NCBI RefSeq assembly: GCF_001692445.1
Contig: NZ_MAQA01000021.1
Coordinates: 1-64,000 of the forward strand
Direction of reading: 5' to 3'
DNA from: Oerskovia enterophila
GTDB lineage: Bacteria; Actinomycetota; Actinomycetes; Actinomycetales; Cellulomonadaceae
Length of the DNA stretch: 64,000 bases
Within the stretch, counting starts at the first letter, position 1, and each line of letters opens with the position of its first letter. Position numbers and translations under genes: made by a program. The notes under the pieces are model-generated. The model made no database searches. It was not told the origin of the DNA and saw only the letters and a program-made list of their open reading frames with translations. Shown here piece by piece: positions 37,504 to 45,906 of this stretch.

Positions 37504-38864
37504 CGGTGACCGCGACTGCGCGCACACCTCCTGCTCGGGTCGACCTCCTGGGGACCAAGCCCGTCGGGCGCCTCCTGTGGCACACGTGCTCGCAGACCAC
37601 GCTCTCGGTCGGCGTCTACGGCGTCTATGCCCTGACGAACGCCTGGTTCGTCGCGCGGGGCGTCGGTCCCACGGCCATGGCGGCCGTGAATCTCGTCGCC
37701 CCGTTGCTGCTCGCCCTGGGCGCGGTCTCCACCACGGTCGGCGTCGGTGCGGCCTCCGTCGTCTCGCGGAGCCTCGGGGCCGCCGATCCTGCACGCGCGG
37801 CGCGTGCGGCCGGCAACGCGTTCGTCATGTTCTGGGCGGCGGCCCTCGTCACCACGGCTGTCGGCATGGTCTTCCTCGAGCCGCTGCTGTCCGCTCTGGG
37901 TGCGACGGGCCCGACGCTCGACTACGCACGGGACTACGCGGTCATCCTCCTCGCGGGGGCGATCGTCTCCACGGGCTTCTCGAGCCTGGTCCGCGCCGAG
38001 GGCCGCATGCTCTTCTCCACGATGCTCTGGCTCGTGCCGGTCGCCGTCCAGATCACTCTCGACCCCCTGTTCATCTTCGTGCTCGATCTCGGTGTGCGGG
38101 GCGCGGCTCTGGGCACCGTCGGCGGCCAGGCGGTCTCGGCAGCGATGAGCCTGTGGTTCTTCTTCCTCCAGCGCCGACGTCCCTATCGCATCACCTGGTC
38201 CGACCTGCGTCCGCACGGACCGACCCTCGGTGCGATCCTCGGCGTCGGGGCTCCCTCGTTCCTCGCGGGACTCGGCACGACGCTGCTCGTCGTGCTCGTC
38301 AACCTCTCGCTGGTTCGAACAGGTGGCGTGACCGCCCTGGCCGCCTTCGCGGTCTGCGCCCGCCTGCAGACCTTCGCCACCATGCCCCAGACCGGCATCA
38401 GCCAAGGGCTTCAACCCGTCGTCGGGTACAACGCCGGGGCTCACCTCGCGCACCGTGTCGGCAGGGCGCGCACCCTGGCGCTCCGGGCCACGACGCTCTA
38501 CGGCGCTCTCGCCGCGATCGTGCTCGCGGCCCTGGCAGAGCCTCTCGTGTCCTTCTTCGTCGACGAGGCCGACGTCGTCCGCACCGGGGCGGCGGCGCTT
38601 CGGGTCCTCGCCGTCGGCCTGGCGGTCTCCGGGATCGCCCCGCTCGTCTCGGCCTACTTCCAGGCGCTCGGACGCGCACGCCCGTCCTACCTGATCTCCC
38701 TCGGGACGCTCGTCGGGATCAAGGTGCCCCTCGTCCTCGTCCTCGGACCCACCGGGGCTGTCGGTACGTGGATCGCGCTCGCCGCCGGCGACGTGCTCGC
38801 CGCCCTCGCAGCGCTCCTGATCCTCCATGCCGTCCGGCGGCGAGACCGTCGCACCGCGTCCTAG
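37500..38864 (+). CDS. MATE family efflux transporter
   Basis: A 454-residue multidrug and toxin extrusion protein with 12 predicted membrane helices. Characteristic spots are LVAPLLLALGAVSTTVGVG in the first half, LDPLFIFVLDLGVRGAALGT, and GISQGLQPVVGYNAGA in the second. These match the DinF/NorM-like branch. GTG 37500 overlaps the upstream stop, and long in-frame extension through the kinase gene is spurious. The transcript is LacI-kinase-MATE, ended by the hairpin at 38941-38976. Confidence 0.9.
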   Translation: MTVTATARTPPARVDLLGTKPVGRLLWHTCSQTTLSVGVYGVYALTNAWFVARGVGPTAMAAVNLVAPLLLALGAVSTTVGVGAASVVSRSLGAADPARAARAAGNAFVMFWAAALVTTAVGMVFLEPLLSALGATGPTLDYARDYAVILLAGAIVSTGFSSLVRAEGRMLFSTMLWLVPVAVQITLDPLFIFVLDLGVRGAALGTVGGQAVSAAMSLWFFFLQRRRPYRITWSDLRPHGPTLGAILGVGAPSFLAGLGTTLLVVLVNLSLVRTGGVTALAAFAVCARLQTFATMPQTGISQGLQPVVGYNAGAHLAHRVGRARTLALRATTLYGALAAIVLAALAEPLVSFFVDEADVVRTGAAALRVLAVGLAVSGIAPLVSAYFQALGRARPSYLISLGTLVGIKVPLVLVLGPTGAVGTWIALAAGDVLAALAALLILHAVRRRDRRTAS

Positions 38865-38940
38865 GAGGCCCACAGCGCGGGGCCCCGTCTGCGACGGCGG
38901 CGGAGCGGGCTCGGCTGATCGATCGATCGCGCGTCCGATC

Positions 38941-38976
38941 GGGTCGCCCCGCCCTCCGACGAGGGCGGGACGACCC
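38941..38976. terminator. Bidirectional terminator between MATE gene and hydrolase
   Basis: Arms 38941-38956 and 38961-38976 pair over 16 positions with a single C-A mismatch around a CGAC loop. It lies between convergent genes and serves both. Confidence 0.75.
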
Positions 38977-38991
38977 GGTGCCCACCTGTCC

Positions 38992-39942
38992 TCAGCCCGT
39001 CGTCAGGTCGCGAGCCGCCTCCCACTGCCGGAACCCGTCAGCGATCTCCGGTGCGTGCGTGTGGTGGAGGTAGTGGTCGCCCGGAACAGGCACCACGGTG
39101 CCGTCCTCGACGCTCGCGGCCTGCCGCTCGTGCAGCGCGAGCCAGTCGGGGTTGGTCGCGTTGTCCGCCTCGGTGAACAGCAGGAGCGGCAGGTCGGCAG
39201 GGAACGTCGTCCCGAGCGCGCGCTCGAAGTTCGGGCCGATGTGCGCCATCTCGTCGAGATACGTGGGGCGCATCGAGTTCCGGTGGGTGAACATCGTCAT
39301 CTGCTCGCGCGCGTGGTCGGAGTACACCGAGCCGTCGAGCCCGTCCCCGCCGACCGCGGCCAGGACGCGGACCAGGCCCAGGTTCTTCGCTGCGGCCATG
39401 AGGCCCGTGGGGAACGTCGTGTCCATGTTCGGCTGGCCGGGCACGCTCGTGTCGATCCCGACGAACGCCGCCACCTCGTCCGGGTACCGCGTGGCGAGCT
39501 CGAGACCGTAGATCCCGGCGATCGAGTGACCCATGAGGACGTAGCGGTCGACGTCGAGCTCCTGGAGCGCCGCGTGGACCTCGGTGACGATGTTCTCGGT
39601 CGTACGCGCCCTGTCGGTGCCGTCGCTCAGGCCGTAGCCGAAGGGCTCGACGACCACGACCCGGTGGTCCTGGGCGAGATCGGTGACGAGCGGCTCGAAG
39701 TCGAGTGCGGGGGAGGCCGTCCCGAACCCCGGCAGGAGCACGACGTCGACCGGACCGCTCCCGGTCACGACGACGTTCATCTGCCGCCCGTCGACGGTCA
39801 CGGACCGGCCGTACGACTCGATCCGGTCGCTCTCCCGACCGGTCGCGACGGCGTTCACCACGGTCGTCGTGGCCAGGCCGACCGCGAGCACCGCGCCGAT
39901 CGCCGTCACCGTCACGAGCGCTCTCTTCGCAGACTTCTTCAC
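38992..39942 (-). CDS. Exported alpha/beta hydrolase
   Basis: A 316-residue alpha/beta-fold hydrolase with an N-terminal signal or anchor: VKKSAKR then a hydrophobic segment of about 22 residues. The oxyanion region is VVLLPGFGTASP, the nucleophile elbow is GHSIAG (Ser), and the late His is in PGDHYLHH. The GTG at 39942 follows GGGAGGG by two bases on its strand, better than the upstream ATG. Substrate unknown (esterase, lipase or haloperoxidase-like). It diverges from the two-component system across 170 bases. Confidence 0.85.
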   Translation of the reverse strand: MKKSAKRALVTVTAIGAVLAVGLATTTVVNAVATGRESDRIESYGRSVTVDGRQMNVVVTGSGPVDVVLLPGFGTASPALDFEPLVTDLAQDHRVVVVEPFGYGLSDGTDRARTTENIVTEVHAALQELDVDRYVLMGHSIAGIYGLELATRYPDEVAAFVGIDTSVPGQPNMDTTFPTGLMAAAKNLGLVRVLAAVGGDGLDGSVYSDHAREQMTMFTHRNSMRPTYLDEMAHIGPNFERALGTTFPADLPLLLFTEADNATNPDWLALHERQAASVEDGTVVPVPGDHYLHHTHAPEIADGFRQWEAARDLTTG

Positions 39943-40112
39943 ACGTCCCTCCCCGGGGAGCACCTGATGTGCTCCGCCCTCCGGTCCAGCATCGTCGGCC
40001 GGGTCGCCGCGCGCGTCAGCCCCGCGTGGACACCTCGGTAACGCGTTCGCGGTACGCGCACGTCACCCTCGGGGGCGATCCGTCCGGACCGCTCGGCCGG
40101 GATACTGGGGGA

Positions 40113-41282
40113 GTGCCGTCCTCTCGAGCTGCCGCAGTACCCCTGAGCGACGTCGTCGCGGTCGCCGCCGTCGTGCTCTTCGGCGTCCTGCCGTTCCCCG
40201 ACGAGCTCTTCCGTGCCCGGGGGCTGCTGCTCGTGGTCGCGCTCGTGCCCGTCGTGGTGATCCCGCTGCGTCGGCGGCTCCCGCTCGTCGCCCTCGGGGT
40301 GTCTCTGGCGTGCACCGTCGCGGTAGCGCTCGCGGGCACGCTGGCCCCGGGCGCGCTCGTCGCCGTCATGATCACGGCCTTCTCGGTCGCCGACCGGACG
40401 CGGCGGTCCCTCGGGCTCGTGTGCGTGGCCGCAGCGGCCCTCGTGGTGTTCTTCGTGAGCGCGGTGCCGCTCGACGGGGAGCTGTTCGACTCGCGTGCGG
40501 TCCAGTTCGTGACGTTCATCGTCCTGGCGGGAGCCCTGGGTGACGCGACGAGGTCGCGGCGCGAGGCGATCGCGGCCGTGACGGAGCGGGCAGAACGGGC
40601 CGAGCAGGGCCGCGAGGACGAGGCACGACGGCGCGTGGTCGAGGAGCGGGTTCGTATCGCCCGCGACCTGCACGACGTCGTCGCCCACCAGATCTCGGTG
40701 ATCAGCCTGAGCGCGGGCGTCGCGTCGTCGTCGCTCGAGTCCCGGCCCGAACGGGCCCGCGAGGCCCTCACCACCATCCGGAGCGCGTCACGGACGGTCC
40801 TCGCGGACATCGGCGGGCTCATGGCGCTCCTGCGCGCCGACGACGACGGCGAACGGCCCGACCTCCGCCCGCAGGCGGGGCTGGACCAGCTCGACGCGCT
40901 CGTCCGCCGCTTCGCCGACGCGGGCCTGCACGTCGAGCTGCGGCGGGAACCGGTCCTCGTCGCGCTCTCGCCGGCCTGCGACCACGTCGCCTACCTCGCC
41001 GTCCAGGAGGGCCTCACGAACGCGCACAAGCACGGGGGTGGCGACCGGGCGGTCGTGGACGTCCGAGCCGGCGACGGTGCGCTCGCCCTGACGATCACGA
41101 GCCCGCTGCGCGTCGAGGACGCCGACGCACCCTCGAGCGGTCACGGCCTGCGCGGGCTGCGCGAGCGGGTCGCGTCCGTGCGGGGGCGCGCGACGACGTC
41201 GGACACGGACGGCGAGTTCCGGCTCGAGATCACGCTGCCCGCCGAGACGAGCGCGCAGAGCGCCGGGGGAAGAGGACAGTGA
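40113..41282 (+). CDS. NarL/LiaS-type sensor histidine kinase
   Basis: A 389-residue kinase. The N-terminal half has about five membrane helices with no large extracellular domain, then a coiled stretch of Glu/Arg (about residues 150-175). The HisKA_3 dimerisation site is RIARDLHDVVAHQISVISL with the phospho-accepting His. The ATPase domain shows QEGLTNAHKHG and GHGLRGLRERV. GTG 40113 follows GATACT by six bases, suggesting a leaderless message. Its stop overlaps the response regulator start. Confidence 0.9.
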   Translation: MPSSRAAAVPLSDVVAVAAVVLFGVLPFPDELFRARGLLLVVALVPVVVIPLRRRLPLVALGVSLACTVAVALAGTLAPGALVAVMITAFSVADRTRRSLGLVCVAAAALVVFFVSAVPLDGELFDSRAVQFVTFIVLAGALGDATRSRREAIAAVTERAERAEQGREDEARRRVVEERVRIARDLHDVVAHQISVISLSAGVASSSLESRPERAREALTTIRSASRTVLADIGGLMALLRADDDGERPDLRPQAGLDQLDALVRRFADAGLHVELRREPVLVALSPACDHVAYLAVQEGLTNAHKHGGGDRAVVDVRAGDGALALTITSPLRVEDADAPSSGHGLRGLRERVASVRGRATTSDTDGEFRLEITLPAETSAQSAGGRGQ

Positions 41283-41950
41283 TGATCACGGTCCTCGTCG
41301 TCGACGACCAACCCTTGGTGCGCCAGGCCGTGCGCGACATCCTCACCGACAGCGGAGGGATCCGGGTCGTCGGCGACGCGTCGAACGGCCGCGAGGCCGT
41401 CCGCGCCGCCGCGGAGCTGGCTCCCGACGTCGTCCTCATGGACATCCGGATGCCCGAGCTCGACGGGATCGCCGCGACCGAGCAGATCTGCGCCGGTCCG
41501 ACGGGGGCCACCACGCGCGTGCTCGTCCTGACGACGTTCGAGGAGGACGAGTACGTCGTCGCGGCGCTGCGCGCGGGGGCGAGCGGGTTCATCGGCAAGG
41601 GCGCCGAGCCCGAGGACATCGTGCGCGCGGTCCACACGATCCACCTGGGCGAGGCGCTGCTGTCGTCGGCCGCGACGCGGGCGCTCGTCCAGCGTTTCGT
41701 GCGCCGGCAGAGCCCTCGAGCGGGAGCGTGGGAGGACGAGGGGCTCGACCGGCTCACCGAGCGCGAGCGCGAGGTGTTCCTGCTCGTGGCCCGCGGCCTG
41801 ACCAACCAGGAGATCGCGGCCGAGCTCGTGATCTCCGCGCACACCGCCAAGACGCACGTCAACCGGATCATGGCCAAGGTGCACGCGCGCGACCGGGCTC
41901 ATCTGGTGATCCTCGCCTACGAGTCGGGTCTGGTCACGGCGCGGCCGTGA
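41282..41950 (+). CDS. NarL/FixJ family response regulator
   Basis: A 222-residue regulator. The receiver domain has Asp8/Asp9 and phospho-acceptor Asp54 (VVLMDIRMPELDG), with the conserved Lys in FIGKGAEPEDI. The C-terminal LuxR-type HTH is LTEREREVFLLVARGLTNQEIAAELV. ATG 41282 forms a TGATG junction with the kinase stop, and GTG 41279 is an alternative. Partner of the upstream kinase. Its targets are unknown, but the divergent hydrolase gene is a candidate. Confidence 0.94.
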   Translation: MITVLVVDDQPLVRQAVRDILTDSGGIRVVGDASNGREAVRAAAELAPDVVLMDIRMPELDGIAATEQICAGPTGATTRVLVLTTFEEDEYVVAALRAGASGFIGKGAEPEDIVRAVHTIHLGEALLSSAATRALVQRFVRRQSPRAGAWEDEGLDRLTEREREVFLLVARGLTNQEIAAELVISAHTAKTHVNRIMAKVHARDRAHLVILAYESGLVTARP

Positions 41951-41958
41951 CGGTGGCT

Positions 41959-42783
41959 TCAGCCTCGTGGGGGCCGACGTGATCGTGGCCGTCGCCGAAC
42001 CGCACCCTGGGCGGGGGGTGGGTGGCGGCGCCACCTGGACGTGATCCGCGCCGACCACCTGTCCCAGGGCGGGCTGTCGGCCCAGTTCACGGCGAGCGTG
42101 TGCCACGCGAGCCGGAAGCGTCGGCGCACGGCGGCCACGGACTCGAAGGTGCGCCCTGAGACGCCGACGACGAGCCGGGGGTCGTAGCGGACACGGGCGG
42201 TGCTGCCGAGCTGGAAGCTGAGGTCGGTGTCGTCGTGCACGAGCGCGTCGTACCGGTGGACGTGGCGACGGACCCCGCGCCAGGCGTCGACGCGCATCGC
42301 CATGTTGGACCCCCACAGGGGGACGTTGCCGATGGCGGCGCGCATCCCCCCGTAGTAGCCCCACAGGTAGAAGATCCGGGCGAGGCGACCACGGACCGCG
42401 GGCAGGTCGTAGAAGAAGCCCGAACCGGTGAGGGCGGTCAGCCCCGGGTCGTCGGAGAAGGCTCGGTGCACCCGTTCGAGCCAGTCCTCGGGAGGAAGGG
42501 TGTCGGCGTCGCAGCGCACGATGATGCCGGCCAGGACGGCGTCGTACCCGGTGGACGCAGCCGCAGCGATGCCGGGCCGAGTCTCGCTGATCACGCGCGC
42601 GCCCGCGCGGCGCGCCACGGCCGCGCTGTCGTCCGAGGAGGCGTTGTCGACCACGATCACCTCGTGCGGGGGCCGGGTCTGTCGAGCGAGCGCGGACAGG
42701 CAGCTCTCGAGGAGCACGGCGTCGTCCTTGACGGGGATGACGACCGTCATCGGAATGGCGCAGCCCGAGGCCGCCGGGCTCAC
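41959..42783 (-). CDS. Family 2 glycosyltransferase
   Basis: A 274-residue GT-A-fold transferase. The start is VVIPVKDDAVLLESCLSAL, followed by VVDNASSDDSAAVARR and the metal-binding DADTLPP (DxD type). A later HDDTDLSFQL block replaces the usual ED motif. One or two hydrophobic stretches near residues 140-165 may touch the membrane. The GTG at 42783 overlaps the upstream gene's stop. The stop lies eight bases from the converging response regulator, with no room for a terminator. Acceptor unknown. Confidence 0.85.
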   Translation of the reverse strand: MSPAASGCAIPMTVVIPVKDDAVLLESCLSALARQTRPPHEVIVVDNASSDDSAAVARRAGARVISETRPGIAAAASTGYDAVLAGIIVRCDADTLPPEDWLERVHRAFSDDPGLTALTGSGFFYDLPAVRGRLARIFYLWGYYGGMRAAIGNVPLWGSNMAMRVDAWRGVRRHVHRYDALVHDDTDLSFQLGSTARVRYDPRLVVGVSGRTFESVAAVRRRFRLAWHTLAVNWADSPPWDRWSARITSRWRRHPPPAQGAVRRRPRSRRPPRG

Positions 42784-43388
42784 GGACGCCTCACCAGGAA
42801 GAGCCCGGCGAGGAGGGCGCCGACCCCGCCCGCGACGAGGTCGCCGAGCGTGTCCCGGTAGCCGACGTTGATCGACTCGTCGACGAAGGTGGCGCCGGCC
42901 CACTCGCCCACCTCCCACAGCAGCGAGAGGAGGACACCGAGCGCCGTCGCCGTCACCACACCACCGAGACGTGGGCGGGAGAGGCCGGACCCGTCGTGGC
43001 GAGCGCCTGCCCCGGTCGATCGGGCGAGCATCGCACCGGGCACGGGAAGGGCCCCCAGGAACACGAGGAGTGCATAGGCGAGGACCGTGAGGACGGCGGT
43101 CGCCACCAGGTGCACGACGAGATCGAGCCAGGAGGCCAGGGCATAGAGGTCCAGGAGGCTGATCCAGGCCGCGGCCGACAGGGTCAGGCCGATGGCAGGG
43201 TCGACGGGCCCGTCGAGCCCGATCGCGCGGGGGAGCACGGTGCCGAGCAGCACGAGCGAGAGCAGGGCGATCCCGACCGGGCCGTAGAGCAGGCCGCCCA
43301 CGGGGACCGCGATCCCGGCGAGGACCCGCACGAGGTCACCCGCGGCGGTCCACGCTGTGCTGCGTCCGCGGATCTCGCCGGTGGTCAT
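42780..43388 (-). CDS. Polytopic membrane protein, YjdF/DUF2238-like
   Basis: A 202-residue protein with about six membrane helices. The C-terminal part (LLWEVGEWAGATFVDESIN, then YRDTLGDLVAGGVGALLAGL) resembles the conserved Glu-Trp and Asp-rich helices of the YjdF/DUF2238 family, whose function is unknown. It is translationally coupled to the glycosyltransferase, so the two may act on the same membrane-linked product. Family assignment is from motif memory. Confidence 0.65.
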   Translation of the reverse strand: MTTGEIRGRSTAWTAAGDLVRVLAGIAVPVGGLLYGPVGIALLSLVLLGTVLPRAIGLDGPVDPAIGLTLSAAAWISLLDLYALASWLDLVVHLVATAVLTVLAYALLVFLGALPVPGAMLARSTGAGARHDGSGLSRPRLGGVVTATALGVLLSLLWEVGEWAGATFVDESINVGYRDTLGDLVAGGVGALLAGLFLVRRP

Positions 43389-43486
43389 CGGGCAAACCTA
43401 GCGACGCTCACGGTGACTCGCGCGGGAACGGGACAGCGCGGGTCGTCCGGCGGCGGCGAGACCCACGGCGCCGGTCCTGGCGTGCA

Positions 43487-43945
43487 CTAGAGCTCGCGCG
43501 GGTCGTCCGTGACGTCGGTGATGGCGACGTGGACGGCGACCGCGCCGGCCAGGGGGGCGAGGTCACCGAGCACGATCCGCAGGCGGGAGGTCGCGGCGCG
43601 ACGGACGGCGGCGGCGAGCGGGAGGAGCGGATCGTCGAACGCGGCGACGATCTCGATCGTGACGGCCACGAGCCGGTCGTGGTCGTCGGTCGAGCAGGTG
43701 ATCGTGAGCGGCGCGGCGCTCGGCACCGCGGCGACGCTCTCGCGGAGCGCCGCGACCACGACGTCGGCCGCGACGAAGTAGTCCGCAGCGCCGGCGGGGG
43801 TGGCCGTGCGACCGCGGACCGGGGCAGAGGGGCGGAAGGCGGACAGCGCCCTGAGGAGTGCGTTCTCCCGCACGACGGTCCACCCTCGGTCGGTGTGACG
43901 CCGCAGTGCCTGCGTGGCGCGGTCGAGGACGGCTTCGTCGCTCAT
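43487..43945 (-). CDS. Asp23-locus-associated small protein
   Basis: A 152-residue cytoplasmic protein without a firmly recognised family. The C-terminal half (LTITCSTDDHDRLVAVTIEI, RLRIVLGDLAPLAGAVAVHVAI) has the alternating beta pattern of Asp23/Gls24-like domains. ATG 43945 is six bases after GGAGGG and overlaps the sigma-factor stop by ATGA, so the two are made together. It could be a sigma-factor partner or an Asp23-like protein. No transmembrane segment, so it is not a classical membrane anti-sigma factor. Confidence 0.62.
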   Translation of the reverse strand: MSDEAVLDRATQALRRHTDRGWTVVRENALLRALSAFRPSAPVRGRTATPAGAADYFVAADVVVAALRESVAAVPSAAPLTITCSTDDHDRLVAVTIEIVAAFDDPLLPLAAAVRRAATSRLRIVLGDLAPLAGAVAVHVAITDVTDDPREL

Positions 43946-44508
43946 CGCCATCCCTCCATCGTCTCGGCCAGCGTGGAGCGGGCCCGGTGGAGGAGCCCGC
44001 GTACGGCGTCGTGGCTCGTGCCGAGGATCAGCGCGATCTCGGCGTAGTGCAGTCCTTCGATCTCGCGCAGCAGCCAGCACGACCTCTGCAACGGTGGCAG
44101 ACCGAGCAGGGCGATGTCGAGGGCCTCGACGAGCGCGCTGTCCACGGCGTCCTGGTCGGGTCGGTGCGTCGCGGTCTCGACGAGGTCGTCGGGCAGGGGG
44201 CCGGGCTGCAGCGCGACGCGGCTCCGGTGCCGATAGGCCTGGCGGGTGGCGATCCCGAAGAGCCAGGTGCGCGGGGTGGACTCTCCGCGGAACTCGGCGA
44301 ACCCGGTCCACGCGGCCACCAGGGTGTCCTGGAGGCAGTCGGCGGCGACCTCGGGATCGTGGACCATCCGCAGGACGTATCGGTAGAGCGCCGGGCCGTG
44401 CCGGTCGACGAGCTGGGTGAACGCATCTCGGTCACGGAGCGCAGCCCGGCGTGCGAGCAACAGGTCCGAGGCCGTCCCCGAGCCGCCACCCGCGTCGAGG
44501 GGTTCCAT
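43942..44508 (-). CDS. ECF-type RNA polymerase sigma factor
   Basis: A 188-residue group 4 sigma factor. Region 2 spans about residues 20-85 (AFTQLVDRHGPALYRYVLRMVHDPEVAADCLQDTLVAAW), and region 4 about 125-180 (LPPLQRSCWLLREIEGLHYAEIALILGTS). ATG 44508 is the best start. An in-frame extension to 44613 would cross the CRP-type palindrome. It diverges from the Asp23 operon, a likely regulon member. Confidence 0.88.
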   Translation of the reverse strand: MEPLDAGGGSGTASDLLLARRAALRDRDAFTQLVDRHGPALYRYVLRMVHDPEVAADCLQDTLVAAWTGFAEFRGESTPRTWLFGIATRQAYRHRSRVALQPGPLPDDLVETATHRPDQDAVDSALVEALDIALLGLPPLQRSCWLLREIEGLHYAEIALILGTSHDAVRGLLHRARSTLAETMEGWR

Positions 44509-44550
44509 CCGTCCGACGATATCGATCCTCGGCGGACTCGCCAGCCGCGG

Positions 44551-44578
44551 CGCGAGTGTGACGCAGATCACACTCGCG
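44551..44578. promoter_or_regulatory. CRP/GlxR-type palindrome between sigma factor and Asp23 operon
   Basis: Perfect 11-bp arms CGCGAGTGTGA and TCACACTCGCG around six bases. The core TGTGA-N6-TCACA is the exact consensus of CRP-type regulators, including mycobacterial Crp and corynebacterial GlxR. It is 43 bases from the sigma-factor start and 94 from the Asp23 operon start, placed to act on both. Confidence 0.75.
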
Positions 44579-44671
44579 AGCGCGTGACGTATCGGTCGTA
44601 GGTCAGCACTCACTGGGGAACGTCCAGACCGCCCGGACCGGGCGGGTCAGCCTGAGCACGAGGAGCCGACG

Positions 44672-45232
44672 ATGAGCGAGCAGAGCACCCCCACCACGGG
44701 AACCCCGGCTGCGGGGGCCTCAGCACGACCCCGGGACAACAGCCTGGCACGTGCGCCGCGCGAGAGCTCGGAGCACGTGTCGGCTCTGGCCTCCGAGCAC
44801 GGCACCACGACGATCGCGGACCAGGTCGTCGCCAAGATCGCGGGCATCGCGACCCGCAACGTCCAGGGCGTCTATGCCGTGGGCGGGGGAGCGGCCCGGG
44901 CGTTCGGCGCCCTCCGCGAGTACATCCCCGGGAGCGGCAGCGACACCACCTCCGGCGTCCACGTCGAGGTCGGCGAGCGACAGGCCGCAGTCGACCTGGA
45001 CCTGGTCGCGGACTACGGGGTCTCGATCGCCGACCTGGCGCAGGCGGTCCGGCGGAGCGTCATCACCTCGATCGAACGCATGACCGGGCTCGAGGTCACC
45101 GAGGTCAACATCGACGTCAACGACGTCCATCTGCCCGACGACGACGCCGACTCGAGTTCGGGGCGGTCCTCGTCGCGGGAGCAGTCCTCGGCCGGCGGTG
45201 AGGGCGAGGAAGGTGGCGGGCGAGTGCGATGA
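44672..45232 (+). CDS. Asp23/Gls24 family envelope stress protein (first)
   Basis: A 186-residue Asp23-domain protein. A low-complexity N-terminus precedes the domain at about residues 45-150: TIADQVVAKIAGIATRNVQGVYAV, VEVGERQAAVDLDLVADYGVSI, and VITSIERMTGLEVTEVNIDVNDV. In staphylococci Asp23 coats the membrane through the anchor AmaP. The Ser/Glu-rich tail is probably disordered. GAGGAG precedes the ATG. First gene of a six-gene operon joined by overlaps. Confidence 0.92.
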   Translation: MSEQSTPTTGTPAAGASARPRDNSLARAPRESSEHVSALASEHGTTTIADQVVAKIAGIATRNVQGVYAVGGGAARAFGALREYIPGSGSDTTSGVHVEVGERQAAVDLDLVADYGVSIADLAQAVRRSVITSIERMTGLEVTEVNIDVNDVHLPDDDADSSSGRSSSREQSSAGGEGEEGGGRVR

Positions 45233-45687
45233 CCACCTCGTCACCGGGATCCTCCAGGCTTCCGACGTCCAGCCGGGACGCCGAGCCCGTCGCGCCGACA
45301 CCCCTGGACGTCGCGGCAGCGTTCGACACCTCGCCCGTGGGGCGGCCTCTCGCCGCCTCTCCTCCTCGTCCACCTCGTGCCTCTGCGGGTGACGACGCGG
45401 ACGTCGCCGACCAGGAGGACCTGGCGGACCGGGTGGTGGCGGCGGTGCTCGCCGTGCCGGGAGTCGTGCGTCTGCACGCCGGGGCGTTCGGGGAGGTCGC
45501 CACCTACCTGCCGGGTCGTGCCGTCACCGGGGTGAGGCTCCGGCCCGACGAGGCCGAGGTGCACCTGGTGGTCTCCGCCGGGCGCCCCATCCCGGAGGTC
45601 GCCGGCAACGTCCACGAGGCCGTGCGCGCCCTGGTCTCGGAGCCGGTCCACGTCTTCGTCGAGGACGTCGAGCCCCCGCCGACATGA
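45229..45687 (+). CDS. Asp23/Gls24-like protein (second)
   Basis: A 152-residue protein with a Pro/Ala-rich N-terminal third, then a shortened Asp23-like domain (LADRVVAAVLAVPGVVRLHA, VTGVRLRPDEAEVHLVVSAG, IPEVAGNVHEAVRALV). It overlaps the first Asp23 gene by ATGA. It is clearly related to the third Asp23-like protein of the operon but more divergent than the first. Confidence 0.8.
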   Translation: MTTSSPGSSRLPTSSRDAEPVAPTPLDVAAAFDTSPVGRPLAASPPRPPRASAGDDADVADQEDLADRVVAAVLAVPGVVRLHAGAFGEVATYLPGRAVTGVRLRPDEAEVHLVVSAGRPIPEVAGNVHEAVRALVSEPVHVFVEDVEPPPT

Positions 45688-45726
45688 TCGTCACCGCCCT
45701 GACCGGGCGCCGTCCAAGGAGTACAC

Positions 45727-45906
45727 ATGTCCGTGTCCACGACCGGTCTTCTCACCGGCCTCCTGCTCGCCATCGCCGCGATCCTCGGGGGATTCTGGGG
45801 GTTCCTCCTCGCCGTCGCCCTCGGGGGCATCGGATGGCTCGTCGCGGCCCAGATCGAGGGCCGCATCGACCTCGGCGCAGCCTTCCGCAGCCGACGTCAT
45901 GTCTGA
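45727..45906 (+). CDS. Small membrane protein of the Asp23 operon (DUF2273-like)
   Basis: A 59-residue protein, short enough to be missed by length cut-offs. Two adjoining hydrophobic helices (LLTGLLLAIAAILGGFWGF and LLAVALGGIGWLVAAQI) are followed by a charged tail EGRIDLGAAFRSRR. Small proteins of this form (DUF2273) accompany Asp23 genes in many Gram-positives and are thought to help place Asp23 at the membrane. AAGGAG ten bases ahead of the ATG and an eight-base overlap with the next gene support translation. Confidence 0.82.
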   Translation: MSVSTTGLLTGLLLAIAAILGGFWGFLLAVALGGIGWLVAAQIEGRIDLGAAFRSRRHV

